From: JAWWAH01 sp033721415
GTDB taxonomy: Bacteria > Patescibacteriota > Minisyncoccia > Spechtbacterales > 2-12-FULL-38-22
Length of the DNA: 24,860 nt
Assembly (NCBI GenBank): GCA_033721415.1
Contig: JAWWAH010000012.1
Location: 1 to 24,860 of the forward strand
Reading direction: 5' to 3'
Shown here: piece after piece, positions 14,017 through 22,255 of the stretch
Layout: every line of letters starts with the position of its first letter
Numbering within the stretch: the stretch's first letter is position 1
Notes under the pieces: generated by a model
The model's input: only the letters and a program-made list of their open reading frames with translations
What the model was told of the DNA's origin: nothing
Database searches by the model: none
Program-made: the position numbers and the translations under genes

Positions 14017-15624
14017 TTAGCTCTGAATAAGTCTCTGGTTGTTGTTACGTAACAACCCCATACTCAAACCCAACATGCACATAAATCCTAGTAACGCTCT
14101 ACCGTCATAAAGAGCAGCATCTGTCATACTATAAGCCCCTATCCAAGCAAGCGAAAAAAGCATCAAAGCTAAATATAGGGCTAAAACAGTGTATCCTTTT
14201 TCCTTTATGTAATCTATAGAACGAAATACAAGTTCCCAGATAAACCAGAGAAACACAATAAGTCCCGGAATCCCAATAGTACTGGCTATGTGTAAATATA
14301 AGTTATGTGCGCTTGCACCCGCTCGCGCAGCAGATATTGGTTCATTTAAAACTTGTGGATAATTACCTATTCCAACACCTAGAAATGGATGGCCCACGAT
14401 AGATTCTAGTGTTTCTTTCCAGATATATATTCTAAGTTTATTAGATGTTTCACCAAAATCAACAACAGAGCGGATTCTGTCAGCAGAAGCGGCGGATGTG
14501 AAATCGGTATACTGGAATTGCGGAAAGGAAACTATCGCAAAATATGCTGGGAATACAGCCAAAAATAAAAGTACAAGAATCAAGATCATGCTCACAAACT
14601 TTTTAGGAACCTTCATAAACTTAAAAAGTCCGACAACAACCAAGCCACTAAGAGAAGCTAGCCAAATACCCCGAGTGCCAGAAAGCACAAGTGCTAGATT
14701 GATAACAAAAATGAATCCAAAAATAAAAAGATTTTGCAGATTAAAAATTTTTGAAATATTTTTCTTTAAAAATTTATCCCTGAGCATAATTATAAGCCCT
14801 GGAAGAGTCATAATTACATACATGGGAAATGAATGAGAGTCGGGAAAACTCGAAAACATTCTTAGTCTCAAGGTATTACCCGAATAACTAAACCAAGTGT
14901 TGCCAAAATTAGTGACTGTATTTGCCCACTCTTTTCCGTAAAAACCTTCACTTACTACAAAGCCCCACCAATGATGGAATACCCATGCTGGCTGAAAATA
15001 AGCAGATATAAATTGAATATAGCCAAAAAACACAGCAAGCAGACCCGAATAAGTAAAGTTTTTGGAAAAATCATAAAAAGCTTCTTTATCTTCCTTGATA
15101 TGTGAACGCACCATTAAAAATAAAAATATAGCATTGAGCAGAAAGATAAACCTTTTCACGGATGCAAAGCCCATATCTAGGCTAAGTTGCACTCCTTGCC
15201 CTACTAACATAGAAAGACCCGCAATAAACAAAAAAATCACACCTATTCCCTCTACCTTATTTTGCTTAAACCACCCTACTAAAGATTTTTTCCAAGATTT
15301 TTCCTTAAAATTAAGTCGAGCAGCATACAACCATTCTTTCCATTTTTCATCCTCTAGCAACCATTTGATAAATAAGATAACTAACAATAAGCGCCACATA
15401 TTAAAATTATCAAAACTCTCTGTAAAAGGCAGTGCTATAAAAAACGGAATTGACCGAAGAAAAAGTTGAATACCTTTTCTTGTTGGTGTCAAAATCATAT
15501 AACCGCCATATAGTGCAAATACTAGAAATGCTACCGCTCGTGGAATAATAGCAAAAACAACCAATATGGTTATTAGTAATGCTAAAGAAAATATTAAATT
15601 AATAGGCGTTAAATATTTTTTCAT
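14017..15624 (-). CDS. O-antigen ligase/polymerase-like (Wzy/WaaL) integral membrane protein
   Basis: Polytopic protein of 535 residues with roughly a dozen hydrophobic segments. It has the features of the Wzy_C/O-antigen-ligase superfamily: LSGTRGIWLA (315-324, with R318), a long extracellular loop (about 370-440), and AHNLYLHIASTIGIPGL (439-455) with H440, the position of the conserved loop histidine. Members polymerise or transfer lipid-linked glycans outside the membrane. Its start overlaps the stop of the upstream GT4 gene by 4 bases (ATGA), implying translational coupling. Ligase and polymerase cannot be told apart here; since an LCP transferase lies nearby, a polymerase role is attractive. 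Confidence 0.88.
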   Translation of the reverse strand: MKKYLTPINLIFSLALLITILVVFAIIPRAVAFLVFALYGGYMILTPTRKGIQLFLRSIPFFIALPFTESFDNFNMWRLLLVILFIKWLLEDEKWKEWLYAARLNFKEKSWKKSLVGWFKQNKVEGIGVIFLFIAGLSMLVGQGVQLSLDMGFASVKRFIFLLNAIFLFLMVRSHIKEDKEAFYDFSKNFTYSGLLAVFFGYIQFISAYFQPAWVFHHWWGFVVSEGFYGKEWANTVTNFGNTWFSYSGNTLRLRMFSSFPDSHSFPMYVIMTLPGLIIMLRDKFLKKNISKIFNLQNLFIFGFIFVINLALVLSGTRGIWLASLSGLVVVGLFKFMKVPKKFVSMILILVLLFLAVFPAYFAIVSFPQFQYTDFTSAASADRIRSVVDFGETSNKLRIYIWKETLESIVGHPFLGVGIGNYPQVLNEPISAARAGASAHNLYLHIASTIGIPGLIVFLWFIWELVFRSIDYIKEKGYTVLALYLALMLFSLAWIGAYSMTDAALYDGRALLGFMCMLGLSMGLLRNNNQRLIQS

Positions 15625-16781
15625 TTCTCTCTACTTGTATCCAGAAATGCTTCGATAGTTTTTTTTGCGGTTTTGTCCCATGTGAATTGTGCTGCATATT
15701 CAGGACCCCTTTCTTTCATCTTTTCAAGATATCTTTCGTCTAACAGTGTTCTTTTCAGCTTGTATGCTATTTCTTGAACATCTTCTGGATCTTCGATTAT
15801 TACCTGCTCTCCTTGTAAAGTTGTTTTTAGAGAAGTAGTTGCAGGTGCAAGTACAGGGGTCCCGCATGCAAGCATTTCAAGAGGAGGTAGGCCAAATCCT
15901 TCATAATCAGATATGTAAAAACCAATCCTAGCCCCATTATATAAAGGTACCATATCTTCTTCTGGCACATATTCTGTACGCAATATGATATTTCTTCCAG
16001 CTACATCATTCAAATCCTTAGCCATTTTATCTATGTCTATAAATGGTTGTGTCCTATTTTTGCCTACTACCAATAATTGGTAATCAGGAAATTCATTTGC
16101 TATTCTAGCAAAGGCCTTCATTGTTTCAGGGACGTGTCGACGATTAAATATCTGACCCAAATATAACATGTACTTCTTTTCTATATCATACTTGTTTTTT
16201 ATTTTTTCTTGAATTTCTTTGTTTTCTAAAACCTTAAATTTTTTATCTATTCCGAGTGGTGTAACTATTATTTTGTCCTCATTTACACCATAGAGTGCAT
16301 TGATTTCTTGCTTCGAATATTCTGAAACTGTAAATACTTTTTCTGAATGCTGTGCTCCATATTTACCAAAAATACGATACATAAATCTATGTAGTGGCGG
16401 TACGGAAGAAGGGTATCTTTCGAATATAATATCATGCAAAACAACAGCAGAAGGCCATATCCAAGAATATGGAACCATATACCCCGGAAACCACAGTATG
16501 TCCACCTTATCTCTCCAAGCATTGAATGGGAGTATAACAGAAAAATACAGGGCAAAACTACCGCGTGTGGATTTTTTTAGAGATCGCACATTAAACATGG
16601 AATCTTTCAAAAAATCATCACTGGGAGCATCACCTTTAAAATAGATTGTAAACCTAACTTGGTTACGTAATTCAGGCATTTTTGTAAATTCCTTAAGAAG
16701 GTTTTCGAGATATCTTCCAACCCCAGTTCTTTCTGCTTCTAAATTGTGACCATCAATTCCTATGTGTAACATATTTCCCAA
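15621..16781 (-). CDS. GT4-family (GT-B) glycosyltransferase
   Basis: Retaining glycosyltransferase of the two-Rossmann GT-B fold. The N-terminal domain has a glycine-rich acceptor loop (RTGVGRYLENLL, 18-29). The C-terminal domain has the E-x7-E signature at E294 and E302 (EGFGLPPLEMLACGTPV), which binds the sugar nucleotide. Also seen are DIIFERYP and TVSEYSKQEI, common in mannosyl/rhamnosyl-type enzymes. Length 386 is normal. The first ATG (16781) overlaps the previous gene by 29 bases; the fourth codon is also ATG (16772) and is an equally good start, just before LHIGIDG. It ends in TGA overlapping the start of the ligase gene. Sugar specificity unknown. Confidence 0.92.
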   Translation of the reverse strand: MGNMLHIGIDGHNLEAERTGVGRYLENLLKEFTKMPELRNQVRFTIYFKGDAPSDDFLKDSMFNVRSLKKSTRGSFALYFSVILPFNAWRDKVDILWFPGYMVPYSWIWPSAVVLHDIIFERYPSSVPPLHRFMYRIFGKYGAQHSEKVFTVSEYSKQEINALYGVNEDKIIVTPLGIDKKFKVLENKEIQEKIKNKYDIEKKYMLYLGQIFNRRHVPETMKAFARIANEFPDYQLLVVGKNRTQPFIDIDKMAKDLNDVAGRNIILRTEYVPEEDMVPLYNGARIGFYISDYEGFGLPPLEMLACGTPVLAPATTSLKTTLQGEQVIIEDPEDVQEIAYKLKRTLLDERYLEKMKERGPEYAAQFTWDKTAKKTIEAFLDTSREK

Positions 16782-17721
16782 ACTTCCCCCTGTAATAATC
16801 TTGTATGCCTTGCATTATGGCTCTAGCAAGATCTATATTATATTTATTGGGGAAAGCAAATTTTATTAATTGTTTTGTAAATTTATAATACGCCCATATG
16901 TGCATATAAAAATATCTTACCCACCATGGACCATGTTTTTTTGCTAGAAGCATTATATTTCTAACATTATAATAGTTCATAATAGCACTCCCAGCTTGAG
17001 GTAGCGTGGTAGAAGATATTTTATGCCATATTTTAGCTTTTGGTGTCCATAGTAAATCATACCCCTCGTTTACAGTGCGTAAAGAAAAATCTGCATCTTC
17101 AAAATATAAAAAGAATCTCTCATCAAAACCCTTAATTTTGCGCAACACCTCTTCTTTAATGAACATACAAGCCCCAGTTAAAAAATTAACTCTTTTATCT
17201 GTAATCCCTACAGGCAATGCTTTGTTTTCTAAGCTAGAATAAATCGCATGCTCCATACGAATCCAGTTAAGGCCTGATTCCCCGCCAAACCATAATTTAT
17301 CTTTATTGTCAGAAAAATAAATTGCTGGAGTTATAATTCCAGCATTACTATTCTCTACCGCAATATTCACAAGATCCCTTAATATAGAATTATCCACCGT
17401 GGTATCGTTATTAAGAACCATTACATAATCGGCACCACTCTCTAAGGCGTGCTTAATTCCAACATTGTTACCTCCTGCAAAACCTGAGTTTTCATTATTT
17501 TCAATAAGTAATATTTCTGCTTCATGGCTTTCTATGAAATTTCTAATCTCAGCTACAGAATTATCTTCAGAGTTATTGTCAACAACAATTATTTTATAGT
17601 TATCATATTGAACTTTCTGAAAAGACTTTAGGCATTCGACTGTATCCGTGGAATTATTCCAATTCAACACAATAACAAATATTGAAGGGTCTTTTTTGGT
17701 CATCATTATATAGAATACCAT
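16753..17721 (-). CDS. GT2-family glycosyltransferase (rhamnosyltransferase-like)
   Basis: GT-A fold enzyme, first gene of an overlapping three-gene unit with GT4 and the ligase/polymerase. Signatures are VIVLNWNNSTDTVECL (17-31), VVDNNSEDNS (46-55), the metal-binding NND in VMVLNNDTTVD (104-106), LTGACMFIKEEVL and FFLYFEDADFSLR (203-215, with the EDAD base motif) and a late H233. It closely follows the WbbL-like rhamnosyltransferase pattern. Starts at codons 1, 6 and 7 are all ATG; codon 7 (17703) is nearest the conserved domain, so the true start is unsure. No ribosome binding site is clear. It ends in TGA. Confidence 0.92.
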   Translation of the reverse strand: MVFYIMMTKKDPSIFVIVLNWNNSTDTVECLKSFQKVQYDNYKIIVVDNNSEDNSVAEIRNFIESHEAEILLIENNENSGFAGGNNVGIKHALESGADYVMVLNNDTTVDNSILRDLVNIAVENSNAGIITPAIYFSDNKDKLWFGGESGLNWIRMEHAIYSSLENKALPVGITDKRVNFLTGACMFIKEEVLRKIKGFDERFFLYFEDADFSLRTVNEGYDLLWTPKAKIWHKISSTTLPQAGSAIMNYYNVRNIMLLAKKHGPWWVRYFYMHIWAYYKFTKQLIKFAFPNKYNIDLARAIMQGIQDYYRGKFGKYVTHRN

Positions 17722-17763
17722 AGGCCGCTATTTTCGAGTAGGGATAGATCTGCACAATAATCC

Positions 17764-17797
17764 AAAATAAAACCCCAGAATTCTGGGGTTTTATTTT
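17764..17797. terminator. Terminator after the 75-codon membrane protein gene
   Basis: A perfect 34-bp palindrome (17-bp arms meeting at 17780/17781) with an AAAACCCCAG/CTGGGGTTTT core and T-rich ends on both strands. It lies after the minus-strand gene 17815-18042 and insulates it from the glycosyltransferase unit. Confidence 0.88.
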
Positions 17798-17814
17798 TCT
17801 TTTACAGTGAAATC

Positions 17815-18042
17815 TTATGCTGTTTTCTGATTGTCACCTCCAGTATTATCGGTACTAGAAGTATTTTCCTCAGTTGGCATGCTTGTAGGTGTATTTGTTT
17901 TTTCACCTCCAGCATCCACAACGGGCTGATCAGGCATGTTACCTGATTTTTTCATTCCAGAATCATCCTTTCTCATAAACATCCACCAGTATCCAACTGC
18001 TGCTGCAATAAGAACAACAAGTAATATCAAAAGCAATTCCAT
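17815..18042 (-). CDS. Small single-pass membrane protein with disordered tail
   Basis: A 75-residue protein of unknown function. Residues 3-23 are one hydrophobic segment (LLLILLVVLIAAAVGYWW), followed by a charged turn (MRKDD) and a tail rich in Ser, Thr, Asn, Pro and Gly, probably disordered and outside the cell. There are no cysteines and no enzyme motifs. It forms its own unit: an extended -10 promoter about 60 bases upstream and a strong terminator just after, which argues that it is a real gene. It is divergent from priA. Confidence 0.72.
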   Translation of the reverse strand: MELLLILLVVLIAAAVGYWWMFMRKDDSGMKKSGNMPDQPVVDAGGEKTNTPTSMPTEENTSSTDNTGGDNQKTA

Positions 18043-18072
18043 AATATTTTTATTTTAATTATATCAGTTACA

Positions 18073-18088
18073 TTCTGCATAAGCAGAA
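18073..18088 (-). promoter_or_regulatory. Leader hairpin of the 75-codon gene
   Basis: TTCTGC and GCAGAA form a 6-bp stem around a four-base loop, between the promoter and start codon of the minus-strand gene. Role unknown. Confidence 0.35.
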
Positions 18089-18101
18089 ATCCTCTACGGA
18101 T

Positions 18102-18110
18102 ATTATAGCA
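18102..18110 (-). promoter_or_regulatory. Extended -10 promoter of the 75-codon gene
   Basis: On the minus strand TGC-TATAAT, a perfect extended -10. A weak TTGTTT lies 18 bases upstream. Confidence 0.6.
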
Positions 18111-18150
18111 AATTATGTAGATACTAAACAATGAAAGCTGTGGAAAACAA

Positions 18151-18159
18151 TGTTAAAAT
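18151..18159 (+). promoter_or_regulatory. Extended -10 promoter of priA
   Basis: TGT-TAAAAT ends 9 bases before the priA ATG. No clear -35. It predicts a leader of only about 2-3 bases. Confidence 0.5.
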
Positions 18160-18168
18160 AAGACTATC

Positions 18169-20109
18169 ATGTATTTATACCAAGTAATTCTAATTGCAAA
18201 AATTCCAAGGCCACACCTACAAACTCCAATATATTTTAGTGGAGATGAATTTCAATCAGGACAGCTTGTTGAGGTTCCACTAGGAAAAAGAAAAGTGCCA
18301 GCAGTTATAGTTTCAAGAAAAGATGCAGGAGACAAAAAATTAGAGATTAAAAAATACTCATTCCAGCTTAAAAAAATAGAAAAAGACCTAACGAGTGGCC
18401 CTATATTGCCTCAAGAATTTCTAGATACAGCCGCTGATCTAGCAGATTATTATTACGCACCACTAGGCCTAATGCTACAGAGAATGCTGCCTCCGTTTTT
18501 TTCAAAACCAGGCAAGCCTCTTCTTGATATGCTTGAAAGTCTTCCGGGCCCCCACCAAATCACCAATAAACAAAAAGTGACTACCACGCTTTTTATATCA
18601 ACCGATAGGAGTGGTTACTATAAAAAAATAACCAGGGATAGAAATACCATACTATTAGTGCCTGAATACGACCAACTACCTAGTATTAAAAACATTCTCC
18701 CAGAAGAATCATCTGCTTTCTTAAAAAAGCAAACGACATACGCGCAATGGCGTAACATATGGAAAAAAGCATACAAGGGAGAGGTAAAGCATGTATCTGG
18801 AACTCGTTCTGCCCTTTTTGCTCCACTAAAAGATATAGACCAAATTATAGTAGAAAATCAAAACAATGATTCCTATGTTTCGTGGGATCAACATCCAAAA
18901 TTTGATGCCCGTTATGCAGCCGAAGTTATTGCAGATAAATTTAATCTAAACTTGGTGTACGGAGATACAATACCTAGTATTAACACTTATTACAAAGCAA
19001 GAAATAGAAAATGGGAAATAATCAAAGAAAAACAAAAAAAATCTGCTGAAATAGAGATAAACGATATGCGAAAAGAGCTCAAGGGTGGAAATCTTTCTAT
19101 GATAAGTGAGCCACTCCGAGACCGAATAAAATCGTTAAACAAGGACCAAAAAATGCTTCTTTTAATACCTAGGCGAGGGCTAGCTTCTGCTATAGTTTGT
19201 CGTGATTGTGGTTTCTTGCCCAAGTGCCCCGATTGTGATTCTGCTCTTGTGCTACATAACCACAAATCTGCCGTTGGAGATCGTGCTTTAATATGCCACC
19301 ATTGTGGAACAAAAAAAATACCCCCAAAAAAATGTCCTGCTTGCAAAAGCGAAAGAATAAAATTTATGGGAGGAGGTACTCAACTTGCCATGAATCAGGT
19401 AAGCAGGATTGCTCCAAGCCAAAAAATTGCTATCCTAGATAGCGACTCTGTCGATGGCCCCGAAGAAGTAAAAAGCATTTTAAAGGATTTTTCAAATAAC
19501 AAATATAATATTTTAATCGGCACACAGCTAGCTTTGAAGGAACATTTATTACCCAAGCTAGATCACGCAGCTATATTAATGGCAGACACCATTATGAACC
19601 TACCCCTTTATGATGCCAACGAAAAAGTTTTTGGTACGATTTGGCGGATTAAGCAAAAAACAAAAGGCACTGTAACTGTACAAACATACAATCCTGATAT
19701 AACTGTTTTTGATAGTGTTAAAAATGATGATTTTGAAGATTTCTTTTCTGAAGAACTTGAAAAAAGAAAATTATTACATCTTCCCCCATATAGTCAAATT
19801 ATACGCATAAGCTACTCAAATAAAAAAAAGAAGGTGGCAGAAAAAGAAGCATATACCCTAAAAAAGAAACTAGAAACTCAAATTATTAGCATTAAAAAAA
19901 GTCAAAAAGAAACTCTCCCTAAGTTTGAAATCCTTGGGCCCGCACCTGCATTTCGAGAAAAATTAAAAGGAGAATACACATGGTACATACAGATAAAATG
20001 GCCTGTTGATGATAAAGGTGTTATGGAAAATATAAAGATAAGAAACAAACTACTTCGAATTATTCCTCAAGGATGGGAGATAGTGGTAAACCCTGTAGAT
20101 GTGTTATAA
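18169..20109 (+). CDS. priA: PriA-like primosomal protein, helicase motifs lost
   Basis: Homologue of the replication-restart protein PriA, 646 residues. The N-terminal DNA-binding domain (1-110: YQVILIAKI, LVEVPLGKRKVPAVIV) is present. All eight zinc-binding cysteines are intact in four CxxC pairs: C344/C347, C353/C356, C376/C379 and C389/C392. The C-terminal domain is recognisable (ELEKRKLLHLPPYSQIIRI). The helicase core has decayed: at the Walker A place (142-150) it reads FISTDRSGY instead of GxTGSGKTE; the DEEH box is VENQ (228-231); motif III is GDTIPS; motif VI has KQKTKG where QVAGRAGR is expected. Flanking parts such as GTRSALFAP and ILIGTQ remain, so this is true PriA, not another family. 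It probably loads the primosome without unwinding DNA. It is followed by def. Confidence 0.93.
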   Translation: MYLYQVILIAKIPRPHLQTPIYFSGDEFQSGQLVEVPLGKRKVPAVIVSRKDAGDKKLEIKKYSFQLKKIEKDLTSGPILPQEFLDTAADLADYYYAPLGLMLQRMLPPFFSKPGKPLLDMLESLPGPHQITNKQKVTTTLFISTDRSGYYKKITRDRNTILLVPEYDQLPSIKNILPEESSAFLKKQTTYAQWRNIWKKAYKGEVKHVSGTRSALFAPLKDIDQIIVENQNNDSYVSWDQHPKFDARYAAEVIADKFNLNLVYGDTIPSINTYYKARNRKWEIIKEKQKKSAEIEINDMRKELKGGNLSMISEPLRDRIKSLNKDQKMLLLIPRRGLASAIVCRDCGFLPKCPDCDSALVLHNHKSAVGDRALICHHCGTKKIPPKKCPACKSERIKFMGGGTQLAMNQVSRIAPSQKIAILDSDSVDGPEEVKSILKDFSNNKYNILIGTQLALKEHLLPKLDHAAILMADTIMNLPLYDANEKVFGTIWRIKQKTKGTVTVQTYNPDITVFDSVKNDDFEDFFSEELEKRKLLHLPPYSQIIRISYSNKKKKVAEKEAYTLKKKLETQIISIKKSQKETLPKFEILGPAPAFREKLKGEYTWYIQIKWPVDDKGVMENIKIRNKLLRIIPQGWEIVVNPVDVL

Positions 20110-20145
20110 ATATATATAAATAAGTATTGATAATTTAAAATAACT

Positions 20146-20646
20146 ATGGCTATAAAAGATGTTGTTCAAAACCCAGATCCTGTTCTGCACAAAAAAGCAG
20201 AACCCATAAAAGATTTCAAAGACGAGAATTTAGATAGTTTAATTGAAGATATGAAGGATACCGTTGTGGAACAAGATGGAGCTGGTCTTGCCGCCCCGCA
20301 GATTGGGGTTTCGAAGGCTGTTTTTGTTATTCCTAAAGAATACGCACCCAAAGTGCGTATTCCCAAAAAGCCTCACTCGCTACTAAGGCCAGTCAAACAA
20401 GAAGTTTTTATCAATCCTCGTATTCTAAAGTATGGTGAGGAAAAACAAAAAATAGAAGAGGGTTGCTTAAGTATCAAAGGTGTTTACCACCCCACAACAC
20501 GTTCATACAAAGCAACCATCGAAGCTCAAGATGAAAATGGCAGAAAATTTCGTGTTAAGGGCGAGGGACTTCTTGCAAGGATCTTTCAACATGAAACCGA
20601 TCACTTAAACGGCATGCTCTTCATAGATCGACTACACGAAAAATAA
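20146..20646 (+). CDS. def: Peptide deformylase
   Basis: Metalloenzyme removing the formyl group from new N-termini. All three motifs are intact: GAGLAAPQIG (45-54), EGCLSI (105-110) with metal ligand C107, and QHETDHLNG (148-156) with ligands H149 and H153 and catalytic E150. Length (166) is normal. It begins 36 bp after priA on the same strand, so the two are probably co-transcribed, and fmt follows after one small reversed gene; priA-def-fmt is a common bacterial order. No Shine-Dalgarno sequence precedes the ATG. Confidence 0.97.
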   Translation: MAIKDVVQNPDPVLHKKAEPIKDFKDENLDSLIEDMKDTVVEQDGAGLAAPQIGVSKAVFVIPKEYAPKVRIPKKPHSLLRPVKQEVFINPRILKYGEEKQKIEEGCLSIKGVYHPTTRSYKATIEAQDENGRKFRVKGEGLLARIFQHETDHLNGMLFIDRLHEK

Positions 20647-20651
20647 AATAC

Positions 20652-20676
20652 AAAACCCGCCAAACGGCGGGTTTTT
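20652..20676. terminator. Bidirectional terminator after def
   Basis: AAAACCCGCC (20652-20661), loop AAAC, GGCGGGTTTT (20666-20675), then another T. It ends the priA-def unit and, read backwards, the 60-codon minus-strand gene. Confidence 0.9.
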
Positions 20677-20687
20677 AAAATGTGCTT

Positions 20688-20870
20688 TTACTCGATAGAA
20701 GAAAGGTGGGGCTTTGCCTTATCCCCTACAAAGATTAGGGGTGTATTGTCATCAACATCTTCTTTGGAAAAAAGATCTTCAAGCATCTTTTTCTTTTCTT
20801 CCGAGGTTAATCCTCCTGTAATTTCTTCTTTTGTGCCGTCGGGCAGAAACTGAAATACTCGTATCCCCAT
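20688..20870 (-). CDS. Small protein of unknown function between def and fmt
   Basis: A 60-residue soluble protein I do not recognise. Residues 1-20 suggest a short beta hairpin (MGIRVFQFLPDGTKEEIT), 22-37 a charged helix (TSEEKKKMLEDLFSKE) and 44-49 another strand (PLIFVG). There are no cysteines and no transmembrane segment. It is likely real: it has a consensus promoter (TTGACA, 17 bases, TATCAT), a ribosome binding site (AAAGGA, 7 bases before ATG, one of few in the window) and a terminator after its stop. It lies reversed between def and fmt and so breaks that operon. Confidence 0.72.
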   Translation of the reverse strand: MGIRVFQFLPDGTKEEITGGLTSEEKKKMLEDLFSKEDVDDNTPLIFVGDKAKPHLSSIE

Positions 20871-20903
20871 ATTATTTTCCTTTCTTGGTAAGGACTAGTT
20901 TAT

Positions 20904-20932
20904 ATGATAAAACATAATATAACATATGTCAA
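20904..20932 (-). promoter_or_regulatory. Promoter of the 60-codon gene
   Basis: On the minus strand a perfect TTGACA (20932-20927), a 17-base spacer and TATCAT (20909-20904). The leader of about 27 bases contains the AAAGGA ribosome binding site. Confidence 0.75.
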
Positions 20933-20976
20933 TATAATAGTGCCAGATTTTATTTTTAATAGGACTATTAATAGGG

Positions 20977-20982
20977 TATTAT
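20977..20982 (+). promoter_or_regulatory. Possible -10 box of fmt
   Basis: TATTAT ends 6 bases before the fmt ATG, which would place the transcription start on the start codon itself. No -35 is evident; weak on its own. Confidence 0.35.
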
Positions 20983-20988
20983 AACTAT

Positions 20989-21933
20989 ATGGAAAATAAT
21001 GAAGTTACAATTGTATATTTTGGCACACCTAAGTTCGCAGAAACTATTCTCAGCCAGCTGATAGAGGCTAACTTAAAACCTCAAATGGTTGTTACTGCGC
21101 CAGATAGACCTATTGGCAGAAAACAAGAACTCACTCCCCCGCCCGTTAAAGTACTAGCAGAGAAAAATGAAATTCCAATAGTTCAGCCTAAGAAGATAGA
21201 TGAAGACACCACAAAAAAACTGCAAGAGTTAACTCCTGATCTTTTAATTGTAGCGGCTTATGGAAAAATATTACCAAAAAATATTTTAGAAATTCCAAAA
21301 TATGGCGCAATAAATATACACCCATCATTATTACCTAAATATCGGGGCCCCTCACCTATTCATTACGCCATACTAGAAGGCGATATGATTACTGGTACAA
21401 CTATTATACTAATGGATGAAAAGATGGATCATGGACCAATAATTTCTCAAGCTAAAATAAAAATAGCAGAAAATGACACAACCGAAACATTATCCAATAA
21501 GCTTGCTTACCACGGTGCAAGACTACTAGAAGAGACTATTGATCCTTATATAAAAGGATCTCTTAAGCCCGAGGCTCAAAATCATTCAGCGGCATCCTAC
21601 ACACGCATGATAAATCGCGAAGATGGACGTGTGGATTGGCAAAACTCTGCACAATTCATAGAGAGACAACTTCGTGCATTTACGCCTTGGCCGGGTATTT
21701 TTACTTTCTGGGATAAAAAGCGCTTTAAAATAACCTCTTTGTCGGTGTTAAACGAGGATGAAAATCATAATCACCAAGAAGGAGAAGTCCTTCCCTATAA
21801 TAACGTTTTTGCAATACAAACAGGACGAGGAAAAATAATACCCGAAAAAGTTCAGCTTGAGGGAAAAAAAGAGCAACCAGCTACAGATTTTTTAAACGGC
21901 AATCCCAATATTATTGAATCAGTACTGAAATAA
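20989..21933 (+). CDS. fmt: Methionyl-tRNA formyltransferase
   Basis: Formylates initiator Met-tRNA using 10-formyl-tetrahydrofolate. The N-terminal catalytic domain has FGTPKFA (11-17), the SLLPKYRGPSPI motif (113-124) and the catalytic trio N109, H111 (INIHPS) and D147 (EKMDHGPI). The C-terminal tRNA-binding domain covers about 205-314 (INREDGRVDW, RAFTPWPGIF). Length (314) is typical. It works with def, two genes upstream. The context supports formylated initiation in this organism. The gene stands 118 bp from the divergent 60-codon gene, and no Shine-Dalgarno sequence is visible. Confidence 0.97.
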   Translation: MENNEVTIVYFGTPKFAETILSQLIEANLKPQMVVTAPDRPIGRKQELTPPPVKVLAEKNEIPIVQPKKIDEDTTKKLQELTPDLLIVAAYGKILPKNILEIPKYGAINIHPSLLPKYRGPSPIHYAILEGDMITGTTIILMDEKMDHGPIISQAKIKIAENDTTETLSNKLAYHGARLLEETIDPYIKGSLKPEAQNHSAASYTRMINREDGRVDWQNSAQFIERQLRAFTPWPGIFTFWDKKRFKITSLSVLNEDENHNHQEGEVLPYNNVFAIQTGRGKIIPEKVQLEGKKEQPATDFLNGNPNIIESVLK

Positions 21934-21988
21934 TATTTATATCAACTTAATAATAAACGAAAATATTTATAATTAAACATAAAAAAAC

Positions 21989-22180
21989 ATGGTAGATAAT
22001 CATCTATACAATCTAATGCTGCAGATGGTTCAAGAAAACAAATCTCTCTGGCGCATTGATAAACACTACAAGGAAGATGCTTCTAGTTGTAAAAAATGTA
22101 CGAAGTTCTGGGAAGAAATGGAAGAAGACAAAAAGCAACACGTAGAAGATCTCATGGAGTTGATAAAAGAACACCACTAA
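21989..22180 (+). CDS. CxxC miniprotein, function unknown
   Basis: A 63-residue, highly charged, probably all-helical protein (MVDNHLYNLMLQMVQENKSL, then WRIDKHYKEDA). A single CKKC motif (C34, C37) sits between two helices, and the second helix is Glu/Lys-rich and ends in His. I recall very similar small hypothetical proteins in CPR genomes but know no function. The cysteine pair, with H26 and the C-terminal histidines, could bind a metal. It follows fmt by 55 bp on the same strand and is closed by a strong terminator, so it is probably the last gene of the fmt transcript. Confidence 0.78.
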   Translation: MVDNHLYNLMLQMVQENKSLWRIDKHYKEDASSCKKCTKFWEEMEEDKKQHVEDLMELIKEHH

Positions 22181-22192
22181 ACAACTCTCTTA

Positions 22193-22228
22193 ATAACAAA
22201 AACCGCGTTTGTACGCGGTTTTTGTTAT
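22193..22228. terminator. Bidirectional terminator between the CxxC gene and the DsbA-like gene
   Basis: A perfect 16-bp stem (22193-22208 with 22213-22228) around loop TTGT, with an ACCGCGT/ACGCGGT core and A/T-rich outer arms. It serves both converging genes. Confidence 0.93.
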
Positions 22229-22255
22229 CAAGCTACTCGTTTTTATTTTTAGAGA

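Noticed and set aside
16283..16555. A 90-codon minus-strand frame inside the GT4 gene.
   Set aside because: It overlaps the GT4 coding frame completely, and its translation shows no recognisable features.
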